Shown here: in pieces, positions 27,516 to 38,000 of the stretch
Layout: every line of letters begins with the position of its first letter
How positions within the stretch are numbered: position 1 is the stretch's first letter
From: CPC320 sp002684375
GTDB lineage: Bacteria; Pseudomonadota; Alphaproteobacteria; Rhodobacterales; Rhodobacteraceae
Assembly (NCBI GenBank): GCA_965662545.1
Contig: CBFIHZ010000013.1
Location: 26,518 to 90,517 of the forward strand
Direction of reading: 5' to 3'
DNA length: 64,000 nucleotides
Program-made: the position numbers and the translations under genes
Notes under the pieces: model-generated
What the model was told of the DNA's origin: nothing
Databases searched by the model: none
The model's input: the letters and a program-made list of their open reading frames with translations, nothing else

Positions 27516-29222
27516 ATGCCGACTTTAAGCCGATTATGCTGTCTCATTCTGCCCATCGCCTTAATCGGCTGTGACGGGGTGTATATTCCACAATCCCTAC
27601 CTTTGCGCGGCAAACCGACTGCCGGAATCCAGCAAGAATTTGACATAAAAATCATTAGCCTCAATCAAAATGCGGTATTGAAGGCAAATGAAACCCCGTA
27701 TTCCCGGTCCGTTATTTCTGGTAATAACCTTAACGGTCCTGCCGTCACCAGAAGTGAAAAAAGCACAGTGAGCGAACGGTGGCCAACCGTCACCCGCCCA
27801 CCGCAATATCGTCTGGGTCCCGGAGACATCCTGTCGGTCAGTTGGCAAAAGCCAGAAGGAACGACCGAAACGACGGCTTTTAGTGCGTTCAAAAAACAAA
27901 CAGTTACGATCGGGCCTGATGGCAGCATAACGTTTGACGGAATTGGCCCCGTCTTTTTAGAGGGTTTGACCCTTGAGAAAGCCCGTGCAGTGATACAAAA
28001 CGCGGTACGTGAGGACCAAAGATCAAATTTTGTCTTTCTAGAAGAAAAAATCCCGCCATCCGCTGCACCAAGTATATACCGATTGGGTGCTGGTGACGTT
28101 TTGATGTTCGGAGGCAACCAACCCGAAATATCCAAGACAGGCGATATTATCGAGGCGTTTAAAAGCAGGGCGTTAATGGTCTCCAGCGAAGGCTTTGTGA
28201 ACTTGCTCGATGCGGGCAAAGTGGACGTTCTGAACCTGAGCCTGAGCGCGGCGCGCGAAGCGATCGAACTGGCTCTTATCAGAGAGGGTTTGGATACCAA
28301 TTTTGATCTGATTATCAGCGAGTATAATTCCCAAAAAATTCTACTTGCTGGTGCCGTGCCTGAGCCTATATCGGTTCCCTACACCGAGCTTCCTGTTACT
28401 TTAAAGCAGATATTACTGATGGGTGGGGTGAAACCAAACCGCAGAAACGACTCAGCTATTCGGCTGTACCGCAGAGGTGAACAATACCAATTGTCTGCAA
28501 ACAAATTGCTTTTGGGCGGAATGAACCAGACCTATTTTGCAGAACCGGGCGATGAAATTACTGTCGAACCTTTATTTAATGCATTGAAGCTTGACCTCTC
28601 AATCACCCAGTACAATTCCCAAAAGGTGCTGGTGACGCGACGTGAAGGGGGAACCGTGATACCCTTAGGTCCTCGACCGATGAGCATCCAGGAGTTACTG
28701 ATACAGGCAGGTCTCAATGTCACCCGAAACTCAAATTATCTAATTCGGCTGATTCGTAACGGCGCAGAATACCGTATTTCAGCCCGCAGATTACTGCTCG
28801 AAAACCCCGATGAGGTTTTCTATGTGCAAGGCGGCGACAATATTATTGCCGAACCGCTGATCTATGCCCGTCAGTCTGCCATGATTACCGGAGCAGGGAC
28901 AACACCATCACTGTTTGCCTTAAACGCCGAAAGTCGACCGTCTCTGGCAGATGCAATTTACGGCAGTAAAAGCCTCACAAAAATCACAGCAGACTTGCGG
29001 CAGGTCTTTGTATTGCGGAAAAACCGAGAGGCCTATGACGCTTTTCAATTAGATTTATCCAATCCATCGCGACTAATTCTGGCGCGTAATTTCGAAATGC
29101 GTCCCGATGACATTGTTTACGTCTCAACCCAGCCTCTCACTGAATTTAACACGATCGCCGGTCAATTGATTTCCACTTTTACCGGACTGCTGGACACAAC
29201 GCGGAAAATTGAAGGGATTTAA
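27516..29222 (+). CDS. Wza-like polysaccharide export lipoprotein with SLBB repeats
   Basis: A 568-residue outer-membrane polysaccharide exporter. The lipobox is IALIGCDG (Cys19). The poly-export domain starts at YRLGPGDILSVSW (about residue 98) and a second similar copy, IYRLGAGDVLMFGG, lies near 188. Two SLBB-type segments follow, each with a QYNSQKVLV or EYNSQKILLAG strand and a LLL-G/E-x-(N)P motif. Wza-type proteins form the octameric translocon that passes capsular or exopolysaccharide across the outer membrane, contacting the Wzz-type protein encoded just upstream. The protein is longer than E. coli Wza (about 380), as in other SLBB-rich alphaproteobacterial homologues. Confidence 0.88.
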   Translation: MPTLSRLCCLILPIALIGCDGVYIPQSLPLRGKPTAGIQQEFDIKIISLNQNAVLKANETPYSRSVISGNNLNGPAVTRSEKSTVSERWPTVTRPPQYRLGPGDILSVSWQKPEGTTETTAFSAFKKQTVTIGPDGSITFDGIGPVFLEGLTLEKARAVIQNAVREDQRSNFVFLEEKIPPSAAPSIYRLGAGDVLMFGGNQPEISKTGDIIEAFKSRALMVSSEGFVNLLDAGKVDVLNLSLSAAREAIELALIREGLDTNFDLIISEYNSQKILLAGAVPEPISVPYTELPVTLKQILLMGGVKPNRRNDSAIRLYRRGEQYQLSANKLLLGGMNQTYFAEPGDEITVEPLFNALKLDLSITQYNSQKVLVTRREGGTVIPLGPRPMSIQELLIQAGLNVTRNSNYLIRLIRNGAEYRISARRLLLENPDEVFYVQGGDNIIAEPLIYARQSAMITGAGTTPSLFALNAESRPSLADAIYGSKSLTKITADLRQVFVLRKNREAYDAFQLDLSNPSRLILARNFEMRPDDIVYVSTQPLTEFNTIAGQLISTFTGLLDTTRKIEGI

Positions 29223-29233
29223 TCTCTATTTGG

Positions 29234-30400
29234 TCAAAACCGGCTTTCCCTTTTGGAAATACTAGGCGCAACCAAATCCGCAAGGCTGTGCCCAAACGCA
29301 AATCCTCTCGCTTTGCGAGAACCGGTCCGCGCAAAGCGCTTGGCCAGCATTAAACCACCCCAATAACTTGCCAAAAACAGCCCCGTACAGATGAAACAAG
29401 CAATCAACGCCTGCGTATTGTTTGATCTGACAAAGTAAGACAAGATGACCGGTGCCGCTGCCAAAGGCAAAATAACCAGTGTCGCCAGCGGATTGGTCAG
29501 CTCACGGGTTTTTTTAGCCAGAAACGTGAGCTCCAAGGCGCGCATAACCATTTGATGAAAGTGCAGCCGATCTGGCTGATCAATTGGGCGCCCACCTCTA
29601 TAGCGCCTGTATATTGAAAAAAGCATATCGGCGATTGGCCAAAAGAACATTAACAAAATTGCAAAAGGCGCTATGTCAGAGTTTCGATTTAGCAACAATA
29701 TGGCGATCCAGACCAGAATATGCCCGACGGAATAAGCGCCCGCGTCTCCTAGAAAAATTTTTCCAAGCGGGAAATTAAAGATTAAAATTCCCACCAAGCT
29801 GGCTGCCAGAATTGAACAAATAGACGCTATGGCAATATCGCCAACCAAATAGGCGAGGCTCCCCAAACCTATATCCACAATCAATGCGATGCCCATGGCA
29901 AGGCCATTTAATCCATCGATTAGGTTAAATGCGTGGCTGATGCCAGCGGAAATTATAACGGTCAACAGCACAGCTGGAATGGCATAATCGGTTACGAATG
30001 CCAGGCCAGAAATACCCAAACTAGGAATCCAGCTGTTAAACAAGAGCCCAGCGATCATAGCCGAGACAAAAGACAAGATAAGTCGCAATCGCGTGCTAAT
30101 ATTAAAACCGGTATCTTCCCCGAATCCACCCAAGAAAACTGGAAGCGCAGACAGGCCGAGAAGTGTGGCAATTGATGTTGCGTCAGATTTAGGCAGAAAA
30201 CAAACTCCCACAGAATAACCTAAGATGATTATCAGACCACCGATCCTGGGTGTCGGCAAGCAATGAGAGGATTGCCGCGCCAAAGAGGTATGCCCTTTGG
30301 CTGTATGGTTAATATGCAAAGGTTTTGTCCATAAAACAATCAATGAGGCGATACAACCAGCAAAAATTATATAAAAATTACCAATAGTCATGATTGCCAT
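29234..30400 (-). CDS. WecA/MraY-family undecaprenyl-phosphate sugar-1-phosphate transferase
   Basis: A 388-residue integral membrane protein with about ten helices. Family signatures are TPRIGGLIII near residue 50, the Asp-rich catalytic loop HAFNLIDGLNGLAMG, and FLGDAGAYSVGHIL. The cytoplasmic loop with the YRRYRGGRPIDQPDRLHFHQ pattern matches the WecA/GT4 group. It would start a lipid-linked repeat unit by moving a sugar-1-phosphate onto undecaprenyl phosphate. It converges with the Wza-like gene 11 bases away, so it probably starts the polymer that this locus exports. No further glycosyltransferases, Wzx or Wzy are seen in the window. Confidence 0.9.
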   Translation of the reverse strand: MAIMTIGNFYIIFAGCIASLIVLWTKPLHINHTAKGHTSLARQSSHCLPTPRIGGLIIILGYSVGVCFLPKSDATSIATLLGLSALPVFLGGFGEDTGFNISTRLRLILSFVSAMIAGLLFNSWIPSLGISGLAFVTDYAIPAVLLTVIISAGISHAFNLIDGLNGLAMGIALIVDIGLGSLAYLVGDIAIASICSILAASLVGILIFNFPLGKIFLGDAGAYSVGHILVWIAILLLNRNSDIAPFAILLMFFWPIADMLFSIYRRYRGGRPIDQPDRLHFHQMVMRALELTFLAKKTRELTNPLATLVILPLAAAPVILSYFVRSNNTQALIACFICTGLFLASYWGGLMLAKRFARTGSRKARGFAFGHSLADLVAPSISKRESRF

Positions 30401-31502
30401 TTTAAAATTTCCTAAAATTATAAATTATTTATGTGACTCAATACGTTAAAATATCTTTACAAAATAAATATTTTAACTTCAGATTTCTGATGTGTACAAT
30501 TTGTTAACCTTCTCAATTTATTAGTAATTTACGATATAAAAGATAAAATTTTCTAATAATATGGCAGAAGTTTAACTCATTAAAAGCGATGTAATTTATT
30601 CAATTATATTATGATCACTGTATTTTAATTTTCGAAAAAGACGTGTCTAACCAGAACGCCTGAGGCTTGATACTAGAGGTTAATCATATCATTTTAGTCT
30701 TTTAATCTGTAAAAATTTTCAGTTTTAAACTCAATCATGTGTTGCTTACATCCAGGAAATTTCTTACTTTTTATTTAAATTTTTACAAATTAAATCCTGT
30801 ATTAAGATATTTAAATAAGCATGATTGCAGCCCATGACCAAGCGCGGCTACTCTAACAAACCTTACTTCAAATATGCTCAAGTTTCCTTTGAGATACGCG
30901 CAACTTCAACCAATAGTTTACCCCCTTACAACCAAAAGTGTAGTAAACACGCCCCAAGAGTCAAGTCTAATCTTGAAGCTAAACATACGATATCTGCGCA
31001 CCGTTCCCTATCAAAACCGCTCCCTGTCAAAATTTGAACCTCGATTGGCAAATTACCGCAATTTAATACTGACCTAATTATGATAGACCACGACTGACCA
31101 ATCACGATTTTGACAACAATATGCAAAAACTGCTCAAAAATCTCTTAAAGGATGCCGCCTTGAGCTTGAATTTTGGCCTTTAAATATCCGCCGGCGGACG
31201 AATTTGGCATGCGTTTTGGTCATTTTTAGGCTTGTTGGTCTGACAGCGTGCGTCGCATGTTTATTAACCAGCCCAATAGCGCCAACTATGTGGAATTCCG
31301 GATCAAACCCGGGAAAAGCGTAGCCTTCACAACCAGTTCATCCACCAGCAGCTTCCCGGAAAACATTGAAACAAATCCGTTACAGACAGTACAAACCACA
31401 AAGGCAGTTCTGCGGTCCTATACCACATATTTGAAACCCAAGGTGTTTCAGTCAGTATTGCGATTGATATTTCACACGCCAACCATTGAGGCCATACGCC
31501 TA
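30401..31502. other. Long AT-rich gene-free stretch
   Basis: About 1.1 kb without a gene I can support. The part 30401-30830 is strongly AT-rich and likely holds the promoter of the WecA-type gene. At 31006-31016 and 31022-31032 there are two near-identical copies CCCT(A/G)TCAAAA. The second continues into CTGTCAAAATTTG, which resembles the CTGTCAAATTTGG upstream of the Wzz-like gene. A perfect 12-bp palindrome TCCGCCGGCGGA lies at 31187-31198. Short reading frames here have no protein-like composition. Confidence 0.55.
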
Positions 31503-32810
31503 TTACAGCACATAACGGCTCAAATCGGTGGATCGGCTCAGCTCACCAAGGTTTTTCTCAACAAATGCATCATCGACGGTGATTTCATCACCAGAGCGGT
31601 CCGGTGCTGTAAAAGACAGTTCCTCAAACACCCGTTCCAACACCGTATAAAGGCGCCGCGCACCGATGTTTTCAACGCTGTGATTGACCTCAGCGGCGAT
31701 TCGCGCCAGCGCGGCAATCCCGTCTTCAGTAAAGCGCACCATCACTTCTTCGGTGTGCATCAACGCGGTATACTGGCGGGTCAACGCATTATCTGTTTCC
31801 GTTAGAATCCGCACAAAATCTTCTTCTGTCAGGGCGCGCAATTCAACACGGATCGGCAGCCGACCCTGCAGTTCGGGTAAAAGATCAGACGGCTTGGCAA
31901 TATGAAACGCCCCCGACGCAATGAAAAGAATATGATCGGTTTTTACCGGCCCGTGTTTGGTTGAGACCACGGTTCCCTCAATCAATGGCAACAAATCACG
32001 TTGCACGCCCTCGCGCGAAACATCGCCTCCACGGGCATCGCTGCGCGCACAGACCTTGTCGATCTCGTCAAGGAACACAATGCCATTTTCTTCCACTGAA
32101 GTCAGTGCACTGCGGGTCACCACCTCGTCTTCCAGAAGTTTATCTGCTTCTTCTCCAATCAGCAGCTCATAACTTTCAGCCACGGTCATTTTACGACGGA
32201 CCGTGCGATTGCCAAGCGCCTTGCCAAACAGATCACCAATATTCATCATTCCCATCTGCCCCTGCGGTTGCCCGGGGATATCGAACATCGGCATTGGGTT
32301 CGAACTGTCGGTGACATCCAGTTCGATCTCAGTATTATCCAACTCTCCAGCGCGGAGCTTTTTACGAAACATCTCGCGGGTGCCGCTGCGCGCTTCACTG
32401 CCGGCAATCGCGTCAATGACGCGTTCTTCTGCGGCATGCTGGGCGTTGGCGGTCACCTCTTCGCGCATCAGATCACGGGTCATCGCAATCGCACTGTCCA
32501 CCAGATCGCGAACAATCTGTTCGACATCACGCCCAACATATCCAACCTCGGTAAACTTGGTGGCCTCAACCTTGATAAAAGGGGCTTTGGTCAGTTTCGC
32601 CAAGCGACGGCTGATCTCAGTTTTTCCCACTCCCGTTGGCCCAATCATCAGGATATTTTTCGGATAGACCTCATCGCGCAGATCATCGCCCAACTGCTTG
32701 CGGCGCCACCGGTTGCGGAGTGCCACTGCGACAGCGCGTTTGGCGTCTTTCTGTCCAATGATAAAACGGTCCAATTCGGAGACGATTTCGCGGGGGGTTA
32801 AGTCGGTCAT
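31503..32810 (-). CDS. hslU: ATP-dependent protease ATPase subunit HslU (ClpY)
   Basis: A 435-residue AAA+ unfoldase. Walker A is GPTGVGKT (57-64), Walker B is GIVFLDEIDK (about residue 250), the pore motif GYVGRD lies near 90-95, and the sensor regions ELQGRLPIRVEL and NIGARRLYTVLE are intact. The C-terminal RYVL is the tail that docks into HslV. It unfolds substrates for the HslV peptidase under stress. It sits directly behind a membrane-protein gene rather than behind hslV. Confidence 0.97.
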   Translation of the reverse strand: MTDLTPREIVSELDRFIIGQKDAKRAVAVALRNRWRRKQLGDDLRDEVYPKNILMIGPTGVGKTEISRRLAKLTKAPFIKVEATKFTEVGYVGRDVEQIVRDLVDSAIAMTRDLMREEVTANAQHAAEERVIDAIAGSEARSGTREMFRKKLRAGELDNTEIELDVTDSSNPMPMFDIPGQPQGQMGMMNIGDLFGKALGNRTVRRKMTVAESYELLIGEEADKLLEDEVVTRSALTSVEENGIVFLDEIDKVCARSDARGGDVSREGVQRDLLPLIEGTVVSTKHGPVKTDHILFIASGAFHIAKPSDLLPELQGRLPIRVELRALTEEDFVRILTETDNALTRQYTALMHTEEVMVRFTEDGIAALARIAAEVNHSVENIGARRLYTVLERVFEELSFTAPDRSGDEITVDDAFVEKNLGELSRSTDLSRYVL

Positions 32811-33896
32811 TTATACCTCTAATACATACGGGGGAAGCCGGGATTTACCGGGAAAATCTGGCAGGGTGCGCATCACTGCAGCGCGGATCTGCACCCACCA
32901 AGTACCGATCGTGGTGAAAAAGCCACCAATAATGGCAACCACCATAAAGCCGCCAATCTGGTCGCCAAAGCTGGCCGTTGCCGCCCAGATGATCACCGCC
33001 GCAAAGTAAAACAACCCAGCGGTCAAAAACGACCGCCGGTCAATAACAATAGCAAACAGCGTCACAAAGCACATCAACAGAGCCGTCAACACATAGCCGC
33101 GCGTGTCGCCCAAGTTATACAGCGACATCGCGCAAGTGTTAACCAAAGCCGGGGCTGCCAAAATATGCAACCAGAACCCGGTGACCGCATGGCGGCTGAT
33201 CCGGTGGGGATCTTTCATGTCAAACCACAATCCCGCCATCATCATTGCAAAACCAAAACCCAAAGAGGCCAACGCCACGTTCGCCCCCTGCCCCAGATCA
33301 AACAATGCAGCAGGAAAATTTGACGCCAGATAAAACCACTCACCACCGTCGATTGCAACACCATACACAAAGGCCATACAAAACAATCCGAACACAAACA
33401 TCGCAAATGGCAACTTAAACAGATGAAAATAGCCCAGCATCGTGACCATTCCGATGGCCGATATGATCAAGAAGGGGGTTTCATCTTGGGTCTGTTCAGT
33501 GACCAGAAAACTGCCAAAAAACGCAGTACTGCTGATGGCGGTGCCAACCGCCAATGCAATACTAGGCAAACTCATGCGCCGTTCCAGCGTGTAATACCGC
33601 GCCAGCATCAGGCATATGCAAAACCCAAGTCCCGCCCCCCAAGCCCAGGAAACAAAAAGTACCGTAAGCCCGACAACGCCCCCGGTCAGCAAACCCAACC
33701 CGATCGTGACAAAGATTTCCGCAAAGCCTTTGAAAAATTCAAAGGGTTCATCATCGGCCAGCATCGCGCTGCGGTACCCCATACGGGCCTGAGCATGCGC
33801 AATTAAGGTCGCGGCCTGTGCCTCGGTCAAAATGCCGGCCTGTACAGCCGAGCGCATATCGTCGGTACTCAATTTAGCGGTGCCAGCCTCGTTCAT
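32811..33896 (-). CDS. Multi-pass inner-membrane protein of unknown function between hslV and hslU
   Basis: A 361-residue protein. The first about 55 residues are soluble and mostly helical (LSTDDMRSAVQAGILTEAQA), reminiscent of the soluble helix of DUF2157-like proteins. About ten hydrophobic helices follow, for example FVTIGLGLLTGGVVGLTVLF. The end is a cytoplasmic tail with DFPGKSRLPPYVL. I do not know its role. It overlaps the hslV stop by ATGA and its own stop abuts the hslU start, so it is firmly within the hslVU operon. Loss of nothing is evident; codon style matches the neighbours. Confidence 0.8.
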   Translation of the reverse strand: MNEAGTAKLSTDDMRSAVQAGILTEAQAATLIAHAQARMGYRSAMLADDEPFEFFKGFAEIFVTIGLGLLTGGVVGLTVLFVSWAWGAGLGFCICLMLARYYTLERRMSLPSIALAVGTAISSTAFFGSFLVTEQTQDETPFLIISAIGMVTMLGYFHLFKLPFAMFVFGLFCMAFVYGVAIDGGEWFYLASNFPAALFDLGQGANVALASLGFGFAMMMAGLWFDMKDPHRISRHAVTGFWLHILAAPALVNTCAMSLYNLGDTRGYVLTALLMCFVTLFAIVIDRRSFLTAGLFYFAAVIIWAATASFGDQIGGFMVVAIIGGFFTTIGTWWVQIRAAVMRTLPDFPGKSRLPPYVLEV

Positions 33897-34450
33897 GAAG
33901 CGATCGCCTCAACGGTCAGTTTGCCATTGGTATATACGCAGATATCAGCGGCAATCGCCATTGCATCGCGGGCCACGTTTTCGGCAGATTTATCGCTGTC
34001 CATCATCGCTCGTGCCGCAGCTAGCGCATAGTTTCCACCTGATCCAATGGCGGCTATATTATGTTCAGGTTCTAAAACATCACCAGCACCGGTGATCACC
34101 AACAGCTGTTTGCCATCGGTCACGATTAACATAGCTTCGAGCTTTTGCAGATATTTATCAGTGCGCCAATCCTTGGCCAGTTCCACGCTCGCGCGGGCCA
34201 ACTGACCAGGCGTGGCCTCAAGCTTCGCCTCTAGACGTTCCAATAGGGTAAAAGCATCGGCAGTAGAGCCCGCAAATCCGGCAACCACTTCAAAACCACC
34301 CGGAGACAACCGGCGTACTTTGCGCGCCGTGCCTTTAATTACTGTTTGGCCCAACGACACCTGCCCATCGCCTGCAATCACCACCTCATCACCTTTTTTT
34401 ACACCGATAATTGTGGTGCCATGCCAGCCGGGAAAAGATGTGTCGGTCAT
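33893..34450 (-). CDS. hslV: ATP-dependent protease peptidase subunit HslV (ClpQ)
   Basis: A 185-residue N-terminal nucleophile peptidase. After a short propeptide (to His10-Gly11) the catalytic Thr12 stands in HGTTIIGVKK. GDGQVSLGQTVIKG, GFAGSTADAFTLLERLE and AIGSGGNYALAAA are all conserved. It forms the double-hexamer core that HslU feeds. A potential heat-shock promoter was not identified. A ribosome site AGGAGATTA precedes the ATG. Confidence 0.97.
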   Translation of the reverse strand: MTDTSFPGWHGTTIIGVKKGDEVVIAGDGQVSLGQTVIKGTARKVRRLSPGGFEVVAGFAGSTADAFTLLERLEAKLEATPGQLARASVELAKDWRTDKYLQKLEAMLIVTDGKQLLVITGAGDVLEPEHNIAAIGSGGNYALAAARAMMDSDKSAENVARDAMAIAADICVYTNGKLTVEAIAS

Positions 34451-34580
34451 ATTAATCTCCTGATCACTGGATATTTATATGCAACTTGGCAGGCCAAGGT
34501 ACAAGGGTGCGGTTTCTGTCAGACCACATCAATCTAAAAACGCCGGTTTGACGCCCCTGTACCGCCTACGGTACCCATAA

Positions 34581-34608
34581 AAAAGGGCGCCATATGTGAC
34601 GCCCTTTT
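34581..34608 (-). terminator. Intrinsic terminator of the trxA operon
   Basis: Inverted repeat AAAAGGGCG / CGCCCTTTT with a 10-base loop. Read on the minus strand it ends in six T residues, 23 bases past the trxA stop. Confidence 0.9.
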
Positions 34609-34630
34609 CAAATTATCATCCAACGGTTTA

Positions 34631-34951
34631 TCAAACGGTTTCGTCAATCCAGCTTTGCAGCGCGGCTTTGGGCGCGGCACCAGCACGGTTCGATACCACT
34701 TCCCCGTCTTTAAAAATGAACAGCGCCGGAATGCCACGGATGCCCAAAGCAGCTGCGGTATCTGGATTGCTATCGACATCAACTTTGGCAATTTTGATCT
34801 TATCGCCGTATTCAGCGGCCAATTCTTCGAGCGCTGGACCAATTTGTTTACAAGGCCCGCACCATTCGGCCCAAAAATCGACTACAACAGGAACAGTGGA
34901 ATTTTTAACTTCGGCGTCGAATGTATCGTCGGTAACGGCAACAGTGGACAT
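34631..34951 (-). CDS. trxA: Thioredoxin 1
   Basis: A 106-residue thioredoxin. The active site is W30-C-G-P-C34 in FWAEWCGPCKQIGP. The cis-proline loop is RGIPALFIFKDG. It is the general cytoplasmic disulfide reductant. It is the last gene of a minus-strand series that begins far upstream (addA lies 61 bases before it) and is followed by a terminator. A strong AGGAGATACCC ribosome site precedes the ATG. Confidence 0.97.
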   Translation of the reverse strand: MSTVAVTDDTFDAEVKNSTVPVVVDFWAEWCGPCKQIGPALEELAAEYGDKIKIAKVDVDSNPDTAAALGIRGIPALFIFKDGEVVSNRAGAAPKAALQSWIDETV

Positions 34952-35012
34952 TGGGTATCTCCTAAGGGGGGGATCGAACTAGGTCTAGAGATAGGGACGT
35001 CATCGGGCACCG

Positions 35013-38000
35013 TCAAGAGACGTCGGCCCGCGACAGAGCGTCACTCAGCAGTCTGTCGGGTAATGACATCAGCGTTGCAGTTTTTGTCCATAAAATAGCC
35101 ATTGTTATTTTATGGTCGGGATAGATCTGTTGTAACGCCTCGGCATAGGCCGCCATTTGCCGTAAAATTCCTTCGGGGCAATGCGCAACCTCGGACGGAA
35201 CCGCAACATTTGATTTAAAGTCAATCGCCAGAACTTCGGCTTTATCGATCACCAAACGATCAATGGTACCATGGATCCGACGACCGCCAAGGCTGGGTAG
35301 ATCAGCACTTACGTCAACTTCGGCCAATGCCTCGGTGGTAAAAATCCTGCGCAAATCGGGCTTGGTTAACAAAACCGTGGCCTCGGAAAGCAAGGCTGCT
35401 TTATCCACGGCGCCGCAGGCTTGATTTATTGGAGAAAGCAATTGAGTTGCCAAAACCGGCCAATCGCTTTCGGGCCGTGCAGGCAAATGTTCCAACAACA
35501 GGTGAATCAATTGCCCACGCTGCAGCGCCGTTTCGGTATCTAAGCCACGCTCGTCAGAAAGAGCTTTCGCGCCCCCCAGATTTGACGGGCTTAACGTCTC
35601 TGTGGGGGCTGTGACCAAAGGGGCCGGCTGGGCGGTAAACGCTGGCAATGGCGGAGGGCTTCCGGCAGCGTCAGGGGGGGCCGTCTCCGAAACCAGCGCC
35701 GCCCAATCGCCGTTCTCCACTCTTTGCCCGACGCCAAACTCAAAACGATGCGCGGTTGCGCCTGCAGCCGAAAGACCCGCTGATACGCGGCTGTACCAAT
35801 CGCTGCCGTCTTTGCTTAAATCACCCGCTGCCGCAACCATCAGCCATTTTTCAGCGCGGGTGATGGCAACGTATAACAACCGATCCCGTTCATAGTCTTG
35901 TCGCTGTTTCATTTGCTCAATCAAATCGCGGCTGATCTGTGGCCGTTCATCAGCGCCCCCGGACCAAAGTGGCCGGTCGCCCCTCTTTAGGATCTGGTCG
36001 TCGATCTTAATATCGCGCCGCGCCGTATCCGGCAGGATAACAATCGGTGCTTCCAGGCCCTTGGCACCATGTACGGTCATCACCCGTATCTGATTGCTGT
36101 TGCTGTCGATCTGCCGCTTGATCTGCAATTTGTCGGTCTGCATCCAAATTAAAAATCCGCTCAGGCTTGGTGTTGTACCCTGTTCGTAACTCAGCGCTTG
36201 CGACAGCAGCGCGTCAATGCCGTCTTCAGCCTCGACACCCAGACGCGCCAATAATTTACGCCGACCGTCATAACGGGTTAGAATCCGCTCAATCAATTCG
36301 TAGGGGCGCAGAAAATCAGTCTGCCCCATCAGCGTCTCAAACATGGATACCAGCGCAGGATAGCGGTCGCGCTGCTGCCGCAGGGCCTGCCATAAAAACG
36401 GTTCACTGCGCCCATGCGCCAGACTGAAAAGAGCTTGTTCATCCCAGCCAAACAGGGGCGACTTCAAAACCACCGCCAGCGAAAGACTGTCTTCAGGGGT
36501 AGCCAGAAACGCCAGCACCGCCGTGAGATCACGCACTGCAATCTCGGCCCCAACCTTGAGCCGGTCCGCACCGGCGATTGGCAATCCGCGCGCTTTGCAG
36601 GCCCGAATCAATTCTTCAAACAACTCAGAACGCCGTTGAACGAGCACCAGAAAATCACCCGGTTGTACAGGACGCGCCTGTGTCGCGATCGCAGCGTTTT
36701 CACCCACAGGCAAAAGCGTTTTCTCATCAATCAGTCGTTGAATTTCAGTAGCGACGCGATGGGCCAAAACAATGCTATGATGCTGCGCGCCAAGCCGGTC
36801 CACCGGATCATACCAGGCACTTTCGGCGTCTGGTGCGCCGCGCGGCACTACGGGCCACAAATCCACCCGACCCGGCATGTCGGTTTTAAAAGCCCGGTGG
36901 AGCGATGTTTTACCAAACCCCGAAGCGATATGATCGCGAAACGTACAGTCTACAAGCCGCAAGATCGCCTCGGCCGAGCGAAACGAATATTCGAGCGTAA
37001 GATCCTGAAATGGCTGAGCGAGCGTGGTTAATTTACTACCGAACTCTTGTTTCATGCGATCAAACTCTGACGGGTCCGCACCCTGAAAAGAATAGATCGA
37101 TTGCTTTTTATCACCGACAACAAAAATTGTACGGATGATATCTGACCGCGCACCCTGCCCGCTGGTAAATTCCTGTGCCAGCCTTTCAATCACCTGCCAT
37201 TGCACCGGGCTGGTATCCTGCGCCTCATCGACCAAAATATGGTCAATGCCACCATCAAGCCGGTACAGCACCCATTGTGCCAGCGCCGGATCGGTGAGAA
37301 GATCCCGCGCCTTAAGGATCAGATCGTCAAAATCAAGCCAGCCCCTTTGCAGTTTCTGCGCCTCATAGCGTTGGATAAAACGCTGGGCAAACGCGCCAAG
37401 AGAGACGGTTTTCTCGGCGATATTCAGACACAACCGGTGTTCGCGCGCAGTCTCGACGCGGCGCATCCAATCATCAATCTGTGCCATATCACCGGACAGC
37501 GCCCCGATCTGTAGCTTTTTAGTCGGAAATTTGCCCAGTTTGGCCATAAACGGGGTACTGGTTTTCGCACCGGCAAGAAACACATTTTCCAAAACCTTCA
37601 GCGTCGCCAGCGAGCGACCCTTGACCTCAGTGAGTTTTCCGGCGTTTTTCTGATCCGTTACACTGCCGGTTTTCAGCGCCGAAATCAACCGATTCAACAA
37701 CTGGTCTTCGCCACCGGTAAACACCATGGAAAATAGATCTGCTTGGCAGAACCCCACCGGCAATCCCAAATCACCATAAATTTGATCACGATCGATTGTC
37801 TTAGAGAACAACGCTTTATTGCGGATAATTTCACCGCAAATCTCGTCAAAATCAACTGCGCTGATTTGTTCGGCAAAGCGCGCAACCAAGGCCTTGTCCG
37901 CCGCCAGTGCCATCTGCTCAACGCAGTCACCGCGCAATTGCAAGGCGGCGCGATCATCCATTTCTTTAAAATTCGGGCCCACCCCGGCTTCCAAAGGAAA

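Noticed and set aside
30825..31037. Seventy-codon frame in the AT-rich gap
   Set aside because: Composition is not protein-like, no ribosome site, and it runs through the short direct repeats.
31248..31805. Plus-strand frame of 185 codons overlapping the hslU 3' end
   Set aside because: More than half lies antisense to conserved hslU, and the part outside shows no recognisable motif or ribosome site.
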